A stretch of DNA of 64,000 nt from Salinibacter grassmerensis. Its GTDB lineage: Bacteria; Bacteroidota; Rhodothermia; Rhodothermales; Salinibacteraceae. The translations under genes and the position numbers were made by a program. The stretch is taken from positions 558,001 to 622,000 of the forward strand of contig NZ_CAMTTF010000003.1 in the NCBI RefSeq assembly GCF_947077765.1. Direction: 5' to 3'. The notes below the pieces were generated by a model. It did no database searches. It was not told the origin of the DNA and was given only the letters and a program-made list of their open reading frames with translations. The first letter of the stretch is position 1. Each line of letters starts with the position of its first letter. Of the stretch, positions 52,908 to 60,082 are shown one piece after another.

Positions 52908-53457
52908 CGGTGGTTTGCGCGTGCTGTCAGGAAGCGCTCAAAGAAAGGACTTGAAAGCTTGCAGGAAAAGAATCTCTACCGAGATGTCCATTAAGCCACG
53001 GCCACGGAACCATGAGGAGGCCATGGCCGCCCAGGGCAGATCGTTCCTTTTTGCGTGCCGGCTTGCGGGGATACGGCGAGTCTCGCAGAGGTCAACGGCC
53101 TCTCCGTCGTCTTCCGCTCGGGTCAAGGGTTCCCCAGCCGGCAACTTCGCCTCTACGGAGATCCAGAGCGGCTCTACCCACGTTTGTGCTCGTGTAACGA
53201 GGACCTCAAATTGGATAGATACTCCCTGGTATTGTAGAGTTAGGATTCGTTTTCAGTGTCTTGGCGCGCAAGAACTGCGCGCTTCGCCGACAGAATCGGC
53301 AATATCGGCCCGGTCACCGGCCCGTTTCGCACTTCACTTTCGCTCTACGGGCGACAGGGGAAACTGTATATTGTCCCTGGTATTGCACTCAGTCTTGGGA
53401 AGAATGCAGCCGCCCTCCCCCAGGTCCCCCTCGGCCAGAACCCACCCTGCCTTCGAT
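52908..53457. other. Intergenic region
   Basis: 550 bp without a supportable gene. The frames are Arg/Ser-rich and short. The 11-mer CCCTGGTATTG occurs twice (near 53222 and 53377), inside similar contexts, and could be a small direct repeat. No terminator with a U tract is seen for the lipoprotein gene that ends at 53458. Confidence 0.45.
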
Positions 53458-53925
53458 CTACTCCAGGTCGAGGTCACCGGCCTCGAGGGTGTCTGCCTCC
53501 GGAGGACCCTCCGGGACGGGTCGCGCCGGAGCTCTCCCCTGACCCGACGGCCGCCGGGGCGGACGGATCATCTTCGGGTCAATACTGCCAGGAACAGGGA
53601 CGTTCACGATCTTTGGGTCTACGGTCGTATCTGGCCTGATAACCATCCTCCGGTCGACGGGTGGTTTTGGGCGTACTGCCTCCTCCATTGTCGTGTCTAC
53701 CGCTGCCGTGTCTACCGCTGCCGTGTCCACGGCCGAAGCACCTGGGGATACCAGCGGCGCCTCTGAAACCAGATCGTCCTCTGAATCGGTCGCGCCGTTG
53801 GCATTGGCAGCGCCGTTGGGATTGGGCGTGGGCCTAATTAGCTCTTGCGGAGAGCACCCCAGGGAGAAGCCCCCCAGAAAAACCCAAAGCACCAGCAGGC
53901 ACGGTAGGTGCCGACTTACGTTCAC
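53458..53925 (-). CDS. Lipoprotein of unknown function with five-residue repeats
   Basis: About 155 residues. The lipobox is LWVFLGGFSLGC, preceded by hydrophobic residues (PCLLVLWVFL). I chose the GTG at 53925 because it gives a normal-length signal; the frame is open to 54048. The mature part is Pro/Asp/Ala-rich and likely disordered: NPNGAANANGATDSEDD, then AVDTA, AVDTA, AVDTT from three 15-bp repeats, then Pro/Arg-rich segments with repeated D-P-K-I/M-x-x-P. It is probably anchored in the outer membrane or periplasmic face. No domain is recognised. Confidence 0.65.
   Translation of the reverse strand: MNVSRHLPCLLVLWVFLGGFSLGCSPQELIRPTPNPNGAANANGATDSEDDLVSEAPLVSPGASAVDTAAVDTAAVDTTMEEAVRPKPPVDRRMVIRPDTTVDPKIVNVPVPGSIDPKMIRPPRRPSGQGRAPARPVPEGPPEADTLEAGDLDLE
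53693..53737. repeat. 15-bp tandem repeat in the lipoprotein gene
   Basis: GTGTCTACCGCTGCC occurs perfectly twice (53693-53707, 53708-53722) and a third copy is imperfect (GTGTCCACGGCCGAA, 53723-53737). It encodes the AVDTx steps of the lipoprotein. Confidence 0.9.
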
Positions 53926-54420
53926 CCTGCCAGCTTTCGCCTCTGCGGTTTTCTCCTCACTGACGTTCGTCTCGCTAATTTCTATTTTGCTGATTCTGTC
54001 TTGATGGACGTGCTGGCGCAGGTTGACGCTCTGAGCGGTGTGTCTCAATCGCTGGGGGAAGGCTCCCGGAGAAAAAGATTCTCAAGGCGGGGGACCCTGC
54101 CTCGATCAGGGCCTGTGCCACATGGATCTGTGCGACGTGGACAGGTTTCTTTGAGAATCGTACTTGACTAACGAAGTCCACGCTCAGATATTGCCACCCT
54201 AAGACGCTACAGACCAGCAAGACGCCATAGGCCAGTCAGTCCCGTGACTCAGTCCTGTGGCGGCCGGTTGGCTGAACGCCAGCTGTCAGCGAACGCTAAA
54301 CATTGGCGCTCGTCAGCAGACCAGTCCATCCGGCGATTCAGGTTTCAAACTTTTGCGGGCACAGTGGACGCGTTCTGGGCGTGAGCCCGGCATGAGAGAT
54401 CTCTGCCAGTCAAGGCAACG

Positions 54421-54597
54421 ATGAGACATGTCCATCGAACCGGATTCGCCTTATGGGAAAAGGACGCAACTGGAATTGCCGGAGCACAGATAGAATTAGA
54501 GCGGTTTGGCGACCGGAATTCCCTCAAGGGAGAAGCTATCGGTGCAGCTGTGGGAGCGGCCATTGGAGACGCCACAAATACTGCAGCGACGTGCTAG
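54421..54597 (+). CDS. Possible small Gly/Ala-zipper peptide
   Basis: 58 residues from ATG 54421 to TAG 54595. The middle is charged and polar (WEKDATGIAGAQIELERFGD) and the end is a glycine-zipper-like stretch (GEAIGAAVGAAIGDATNTAA) followed by a Cys. Such a sequence could insert in a membrane, as some small toxins, bacteriocins or Lys-M-less surface proteins do. It may also be the end of a decayed larger protein. There is no visible immunity or export gene beside it. Overlap with the opposite-strand pilin-like frame is 4 bp. Confidence 0.3.
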   Translation: MRHVHRTGFALWEKDATGIAGAQIELERFGDRNSLKGEAIGAAVGAAIGDATNTAATC

Positions 54598-54791
54598 CGG
54601 AACCTCCGTCCAAATTCAGAAGACATCTTGTGGGCCGCGAGGATGTCGGTGCCGATCGAAACGGTTCTCTGGGCAAGTGCATCTTGAGTAGCTTGCCGCC
54701 GGCCCTCGCCGAATGCCTCGACCCCAGCTACGACAGCGAGGCTACCGATCAGCGCAGAAAGCGCGAGCAGGAGACGTTGCTGCTGGCCCAT
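54594..54791 (-). pseudogene. Truncated pilin-like small protein
   Basis: 65 residues starting MGQQQRLLLALSALIGSLAV, with a hydrophobic helix right after the first residues and the continuation QATQDALAQRTVSIGTDILA. This layout, with G-Q-Q-Q-L/R-L-L-L at the very start and a helix of the type that packs in a filament, recalls a small conserved family in Rhodothermota and other Bacteroidota. Those proteins are longer (I recall about 130-150 residues), and here the frame stops soon after the helix. It is therefore likely a truncated remnant. From memory, not from a search. Confidence 0.45.
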
Positions 54792-55411
54792 GCCTGTGAG
54801 AACATGTGCTTAGAAGAATGTGGAGTCGGGGGAAGCGCGCAAGGCTTTTGCAGATTGCTTTCACGGGAATGTGTGCATGTGTTAAAGACACTTCGGGCTA
54901 CTGGGCGACGTTCGGTTCTCGCCCATGGTTTTTCATGTTTGGGACACCTGAGCCGCCCCGCCGCAGCTCAGGGCCCACTCAAAACTTCCAGCGCGGATTT
55001 TGCCCCTGGGTCCAAGGGCAACTGCCCCCTGTACCTGAGTCTTGAACGGGCGCGTCTCCTCTGGCTGGCTCCCTGGTCGGCCAGCGTCTCCCGGGTCAAC
55101 GCCTCTCGTGGTCACCTCTGGGAGCAACCGCAGGGCATCTCGCCTGAGGGAGCGGCCCAGTAGATGCTGCCGCTGCCTTCGGAGATCGCATTGGCAATCC
55201 AGATAGCAGCATAGATCGAACGGCTCCGGTCCCCTTTAACATGCCGAACGAGTCCGCTCTGAACGGCCAACTGCCCAGCTCTGGCACTTGCCCCCGAGGA
55301 CCCGGTCCCAGAAATTCGCCAACACAGTTGCTCCCGTCACCCTCGGAGCACCCGTGGCTCTTTTTGTTCGTGTCGGAGACAACGAGACTCCCCCGAAAAA
55401 ATGGGGCTTAA

Positions 55412-55963
55412 TTGGCCTCAAACCGTATCCACCAATCTGCCCGAATTGGTCTCGTTGCCCTGCACACGCGCCGCATCACATTCGTTCTGGTCGGGCTCCT
55501 GCTTTCTGCACCGGGCAGCTACGCCCCGGTCAAGCCGGGGGTCGTTCAGTGCGCGCGTCATCGAGGTCACCGACGGCAACCCCCACGACGTCCGGCACTC
55601 CGGATGCGGAGGGAGAACGGTCCGCCTCCACAGCGTCCATGCCTCGGAGGCCGCCCAGCCGTTTGGAGGGGCCGCCACCATGACTGCACGCCGGTACGTT
55701 GGGGGGAAAGAAGGTCGCGTCATCGTCGACACATCAGCCGCGACGGCCGAGCTGTGGCCTCTGTGCACGTACAAGGCGGCGACCTGTAGGCCATGCTTAC
55801 CCGAGACCGGTTGGTCTGGCACTACGAGCAGTATGCTCCAAACGAGGTGGAGCATGCGCGTCTCCACCTCCACGTCTTGCCAGGCGACTTCTGTGCGGAG
55901 AGTACGCCTCCCTCGATGGGCGGAGGTTCACGCCCGACACGAGACGGTGGAGAGTGGTTGTGA
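55412..55963 (+). pseudogene. Frameshifted secreted staphylococcal-nuclease-like gene
   Basis: The frame from ATG 55412 begins with a signal-like stretch (ITFVLVGLLLSAPGSYA). The adjacent frame then takes over with FSARVIEVTDGNPHDVR and RTVRLHSVHASEAAQPFGGA, which are the SNase core. The first frame resumes with AVASVHVQGGDL, is stopped by a TAG at 55787, and continues in frame as MLTRDRLVWHYEQYAPNEVE, the SNase C-terminal helix motif. It ends at TGA 55961. At least two frameshifts and one stop are needed to restore the protein, and the catalytic Asp/Glu segment (normally G-I-D-A-P-E) is V-H-A-S-E. It is clearly a dead nuclease gene. Confidence 0.85.
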
Positions 55964-56113
55964 ACCTTTCTGGCTCCCGTTCTTTTCCTCCTTGTCTCTG
56001 AGGCTGCCTCGCAGGAGAACCACGACGTCCTCTGTTCCGAAGCACAGCGCGTTTCGGAGATTGATAGGCCCGATCTTCTGTCTACCCTCCACCCACGTTA
56101 TCCCATTTCTTCT

Positions 56114-56629
56114 ATGGCACGCAAGCGCCGCCCCCTCTCTCCCGACGAAAAGCAGCGCCTCGACGCCATGCTCGACGAGGTCATGGACACGACTGTACAC
56201 CACTACGGCGCCGAGCCGCGGTCGGCCGTCCGCTACGACAAGCGGGAAGAGATGTACGGCGGCTCCGGCACCACGTACTTGTTGCAGATGTTCGAGGACG
56301 GAGAGCTCGTCAACAACCGAATCGGGGCCTACATGGTGCTTCCCAACGAGGGAGACAGCGCCGGCTTCCATACGCACGGCGACCGCAACGAGCAGGAGCT
56401 CTACGTTGTGATGAGGGGCGAGGGGACCTACCTCGAAAAGGATCACGGCGGGGCCGAGGCGCGCAGCGTTCCCATCGAGGAGGGCACGATCACAACGGTG
56501 CGAGGAGACGCGCTCCATGCGGTCCGCAACACCGGCCCGGAGCCCCTAATTGTCTTTGTGATCACGACCTTCGAGCCACAAAAGCACCCCAGCCGTGACC
56601 AAGCGCAACCCGCGTCCGAACGATCCTAA
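56114..56629 (+). CDS. Cupin domain protein
   Basis: 171 residues. The cupin motif 1 is G-F-H-T-H-G-D-R-N-E-Q-E-L-Y-V-V-M-R-G-E-G with the two His and a Glu as metal ligands. Motif 2 is at TTVRGDALHAVRNTGPEPL with the third His. A charged helical head (DEKQRLDAMLDEVMDTTVHH) precedes it. Small one-cupin proteins bind a metal and may be isomerases, dioxygenases or regulators; no more can be said. It stands alone on the plus strand, and the C-terminal tail is Gln/Arg-rich. The frame is clean and the composition local. Confidence 0.85.
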   Translation: MARKRRPLSPDEKQRLDAMLDEVMDTTVHHYGAEPRSAVRYDKREEMYGGSGTTYLLQMFEDGELVNNRIGAYMVLPNEGDSAGFHTHGDRNEQELYVVMRGEGTYLEKDHGGAEARSVPIEEGTITTVRGDALHAVRNTGPEPLIVFVITTFEPQKHPSRDQAQPASERS

Positions 56630-56717
56630 CAAGCCGCGGTCGCTCGGACGGGCGAGGTATGCCCCCCCACTCCGGCACCTCGGAACACCGCCCGGGCGAG
56701 GCATCCTCGGGAGATGC

Positions 56718-57140
56718 TCAGGACGCCGCAAAGCCAATTTCCCCGCCTCCTCCGCTGTCGTCCCTGAGCCGGTCAAGGAGCTGGTGCCCCTTCATCGTAA
56801 GGACGTGGACGTCGTGGCTATCGGGACTCTCGAGGGCCGGCAGGGCCTCGTAGAAGTCCTCCTGGCTGGTGAAGCACTCGGCATCCACCAGCAGACCGAC
56901 GTGGTGATAGACAGTCTGGAGCTCTCGGTGTCGCACCTCTTCCTCCGGGGAATCCGACTCAGACTCGTCTGCACGGTCTTTTGCGACTTGATCGGCAGGC
57001 CTCAGTTGCTCCGATGCCACGGCAGCCCCGCTCTCGTCAACGAGAACGCCGGGGGCCGCCGGAAAATCAAGAGCGTCGTGGTGGTCGAACCCCTCGTAGG
57101 CTTCGAGAAGGTCGGCGAGCAGGTCTAGATCAACTTCCAT
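56718..57140 (-). CDS. DUF2513-like hypothetical protein
   Basis: 140 residues. The N-terminal half is helical and acidic (DLDLLADLLEAYEGFDHHDA, then ADESESDSPEEEVRHREL). The C-terminal part is VYHHVGLLVDAECF and VHVLTMKGHQLLDRLRDD. The last motif, with Thr-x-x-G-H-x-x-L-D-x-x-R-D-D, is what I remember as the winged-helix tail of DUF2513 proteins, which are common in prophages and accessory loci. No function is established for DUF2513. It follows the PIN-like gene by 96 bp on the same strand, so the two probably form one transcript. Confidence 0.6.
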   Translation of the reverse strand: MEVDLDLLADLLEAYEGFDHHDALDFPAAPGVLVDESGAAVASEQLRPADQVAKDRADESESDSPEEEVRHRELQTVYHHVGLLVDAECFTSQEDFYEALPALESPDSHDVHVLTMKGHQLLDRLRDDSGGGGEIGFAAS

Positions 57141-57236
57141 GAGTTGGGGACTTTAGGGTTGGATGGCATGATGGTTCAAGCTCGTCTTCGGGCGCTTCCT
57201 GTATCCAGTTCCGTCAGGCACCGTCTCGACGGGCGG

Positions 57237-58487
57237 CTACTGCTCTTCTGTAGATTCCTCCTCCGCGGCCTCCTTCTCCTGCCGCTCAAACGCTCGGGCC
57301 ACCCGGCCGTCGGCGCCTCGGGTCACGTCTAGTCCAGCGTCTCGGGCAAGCTGTGCAACCGCGTCTGCCTCGTCTTCCCGCACCCGCAAACTAGTCGCCC
57401 GTCGGGTGCCAAGGCGCCCGCCCCCGATCGACCGGGCGTCGTGTGCGCTGGTGGCCACAGTGGCCACGGTCCGAACCCGCTCGGCCGGTCCCACGACCTC
57501 AATGGTTTCCGTCGAGGGCGCCTCACCGACGGCCTCCCGAACCCGCTGTACGTGGGCGGCCTCGACGTCCATTTTTTGGAGCAGGCCCGGCAGCGTCAGC
57601 ATCCCGAACGATCGGCCGCCGGTCTGCTGGTCAAACTCGTGAATCAGCTCCGTCCGGGGGTAGAGGGCAGTGCCTTTGCCGCCTTGATGCCACCAGTCGG
57701 ACTTCCGGTCCTGTGTCACCAACACCGCGTCCCGGTCGCGGCGGGAGGCAACTTCCAGAAGGGTGTTCCAGATCAGCAAGTCCCCGGCGGCGTTCTGGTC
57801 CTTGCCGCTGTCGAGGTAGCCGGGGGGACGGCTGATGTCGTCCCGACGCTGGACCTCCGCCGTCACGTCCCGAACGGTGGCATCCAGGTCCTGAACCGCC
57901 TCGTCCTCGAAAAGTGTGCTGTAGGCCTCACTGATGAAGTCGTCGCCCGCCCAGGCCTCGAGGTCCCCCATGAGCTGCCGGGCTTCATGGTGGTATGCTT
58001 CCGTTAGCTTAGCAATCTGCCGACGAAGTTCATCGAGCCGGTCTGCGTACCCGAGGCTCTCGACGAGCGCTCGGTTCGAGAGCTCTCCCGATCGTTTCGG
58101 CATGGCCGAGGGGCTCACCTGCCGGGATAGGTCGTCGTAGAGATCCGTGATTTTGTAGGAGCGCACGACGGCGTACTCTCGGGCCGCGTGCCCGGGCACA
58201 ATCAGCCGATTTTCCTCCCGCAGTTGACCAAATGCCTCGAGGGCCGCCCGGGCCGCCGCCTCGGTCGCGTCGTACAGAAGAAGGAGGGCCGAAGTATCCA
58301 GAAACACCAGTGCCGAGGACGACGCTGCCTCAGGCGGACTCAGGTCAAGCCCAAACGCAGACTGGGCGTCGGGAAACCGCTCCTCGTACGCGAAGGATCG
58401 GGGGGACGTCGCGTCCTCAGGTTCGCGGTCTCCCGTGATCTCTTCGGACGAACCGGGCGAGGACTCTTCAGGAGAAGAACGTGGCAC
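57237..58487 (-). CDS. PIN-like domain protein (DUF4935/PIN_8 type)
   Basis: 416 residues. After an acidic head there is the PIN start ALVFLDTSALLLLYDATEAA (first Asp). A helical segment follows (RLIVPGHAAREYAVVRSYKI), and then a second metal-ligand stretch (PGYLDSGKDQNAAGDLLIWN) and DAVLVTQDRKSDWWHQGGK. The P-G-Y-x-D, G-D-L-x-I-W and V-T-x-D-x-K-x-D-W-W set is that of the large PIN-like family with DUF4935. PIN domains are Mg2+-dependent RNases or nucleases and such long versions turn up in defence or toxin contexts. The C-terminal 120 residues are helical with Arg-rich motifs and no known fold. It heads the pair with the DUF2513-like gene. Confidence 0.8.
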   Translation of the reverse strand: MPRSSPEESSPGSSEEITGDREPEDATSPRSFAYEERFPDAQSAFGLDLSPPEAASSSALVFLDTSALLLLYDATEAAARAALEAFGQLREENRLIVPGHAAREYAVVRSYKITDLYDDLSRQVSPSAMPKRSGELSNRALVESLGYADRLDELRRQIAKLTEAYHHEARQLMGDLEAWAGDDFISEAYSTLFEDEAVQDLDATVRDVTAEVQRRDDISRPPGYLDSGKDQNAAGDLLIWNTLLEVASRRDRDAVLVTQDRKSDWWHQGGKGTALYPRTELIHEFDQQTGGRSFGMLTLPGLLQKMDVEAAHVQRVREAVGEAPSTETIEVVGPAERVRTVATVATSAHDARSIGGGRLGTRRATSLRVREDEADAVAQLARDAGLDVTRGADGRVARAFERQEKEAAEEESTEEQ

Positions 58488-58903
58488 TAAAACCTTGGCG
58501 GAAGTGGTGGAAAGGTTCGGACAGGTACCGTGAACAAAGTTGCAGAACGCGGGATTCGGGCGACTTGTGCAAATTTAGTACTGCAAGGCCAAAGAGGATT
58601 GGGACCGGGCGAAAGTGGGGGCCCGCAACTCTTCCTCATCGGCTTTGGGCTCCACTCCGGCCATGCTCAAGCCGTGTGTTTTCGAGGTCCCATTCCGGTC
58701 TGGAGCGTCCGCCCCGACTCGATATCAGAGAAATTGACTTTTTTCGCTTGATTTGCATAAATTCAAACTGAAGAGATTTCGGTGTGGGACCCGGTTGCGC
58801 TCTCGGCACGGACGCGCCGAAGGGGAGGAACGACCCGAGGGCCCACCATCGGTTGTGATCATCGGAGCGAATCAGTGCTGAGCGAGTCCACGAGCAAGTT
58901 TCG
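58488..58903. other. Intergenic region, partly AT-rich
   Basis: 416 bp between divergent genes. No gene is visible. The stretch 58735-58785 is clearly AT-richer than the surroundings and contains a TTTGCAT-type word. It probably contains promoters of the PIN-like gene (leftward) and of the secreted protein (rightward). Confidence 0.45.
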
Positions 58904-59932
58904 ATGATGTCAGTCAGGTCTGGTGGGACTCCGTCGGTCGTTCTCTTCGTGTCCCTGATCTTTCTGCCGCTCCCACATCAACAGGGGGAGCCCCTCACAG
59001 CCCAATGCCAGCCGCCGCGCAATGCAGAGGGGCCGGACCACCGCTCCTCAATCTGTCACGGGCGGCGCGGCACCCCGGGTCAACCAGGACCGGGTCCCAC
59101 GCAGAAGGGCAGGAAAGACCCCGCCGAAAAGGCCCCCTTCGGCGCAGAGGAATCAAAGAAATTGGAGATTAAGGTCGTCACGTTTAATCAAGGCAGATTC
59201 GATCCGCCGATTCTTGAGCCGGTCCGCTTTTGGCCCAAGGGTCATACGGCAGTGATCATTGACGGGGAGGTCCACAGTTTTGAGGCCGACTGGCAATGTG
59301 GCGAGACGAAGGCGGAATACAAGCAAGACAACGAGTGGCGGGGCGCGTGGGTGCAGGTCCTCGACGTCCCAAAATCAGATGCCAAACAGATCCAGAAAGA
59401 CTTTGACCGGTCGTGCGGGACCGGGGCGTTTTTGCTGACGGGCGTCTGTACGAGCAGCGCGAGCCGACTTCTTCAGAACGTACTGACCGACCTGAAGATC
59501 ACGTGGGCGCCGATGCGCCTGCGAGGGCAGCTGGTCAAAGGTGGCCACGTGGATCGCACGTATCGGTGGCACCGTGAGGTCTGGGCGGACAATGTTGCCC
59601 AGTGCTTGGGAGGAGAAAACGAGAGGGCCCGACACCACCCTGAAGGTGCCTCCCCTTCAAAAGGCACCCTCGAGAGAGCCCACGACAAATGCCTGAAACT
59701 ACTGGGGCTGAGCAAGGAGGACGTCCCCCTCCCACTCGGGTCCTCCGTGGATGCGGTTGAGCCTGTCCCCCTGGAGCCTTCCCACTACAATCAGGGCAAG
59801 TCTGATCGGCCGAAAAGCACGGCGACACCACGAGGTCGAGAGCATCCCCCGAGCGATAACACCTCCACTGGAGGGGACGTACAGTCGAGCCGTGGACGGC
59901 GCGCAAGATTGGCTGTAGGAGGGCGGACTTGA
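58904..59932 (+). CDS. Secreted protein, possible permuted papain-like (NlpC/P60-type) domain
   Basis: 342 residues. A signal-like helix (SVVLFVSLIFLPLPHQQG) is followed by a Pro/Arg/Gly-rich linker. The core runs from about residue 90 to 200 with PKGHTAVIIDGEVHSFEADW and GAFLLTGVCTSSASRLLQNV. The His-then-Cys order with hydrophobic strands recalls permuted NlpC/P60 or LRAT-like enzymes, in which the catalytic His precedes the Cys. This is an inference from spacing only. The C-terminal 100 residues are disordered and charged. It is flanked by an AT-rich promoter gap and by the hybrid kinase on the opposite strand. Its codon use at the ends is less like the local style, so the boundaries may be off. 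Confidence 0.5.
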   Translation: MMSVRSGGTPSVVLFVSLIFLPLPHQQGEPLTAQCQPPRNAEGPDHRSSICHGRRGTPGQPGPGPTQKGRKDPAEKAPFGAEESKKLEIKVVTFNQGRFDPPILEPVRFWPKGHTAVIIDGEVHSFEADWQCGETKAEYKQDNEWRGAWVQVLDVPKSDAKQIQKDFDRSCGTGAFLLTGVCTSSASRLLQNVLTDLKITWAPMRLRGQLVKGGHVDRTYRWHREVWADNVAQCLGGENERARHHPEGASPSKGTLERAHDKCLKLLGLSKEDVPLPLGSSVDAVEPVPLEPSHYNQGKSDRPKSTATPRGREHPPSDNTSTGGDVQSSRGRRARLAVGGRT

Positions 59933-60082
59933 GATAGAGCCGGCTTAACTGCTCCGCGTGGGCGCTCGGCGTTGCGAAAAACACCCGGCCGGCCGGACGA
60001 GTCTGATCGTTCTTCCACCGCTGTCGAGTCTCCTCCATACACCGATCAACGCAGGCGTCGTCGAGCGCAGATGGACAAAAGG

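Larger units (their letters stand above)
53926..56113. other. Decayed accessory region
   Basis: About 2.2 kb with only fragments: a 58-residue Ala/Gly-rich frame (54421), a truncated pilin-like protein (54594) and a frameshifted secreted nuclease (55412). The rest has no gene-like frame. The stretch 54200-54340 is full of CAGTC/CAGT-type words and looks like the degenerate repeats seen at 51681. The composition of the frames is mixed, so this is likely the rest of a mobile or accessory segment. Confidence 0.5.

Noticed and set aside
55401-56411. 336-residue plus-strand frame taken as one gene
   Set aside because: Only its first third is protein-like (the nuclease core, out of frame with the ends); the last third is the shadow of the cupin gene.
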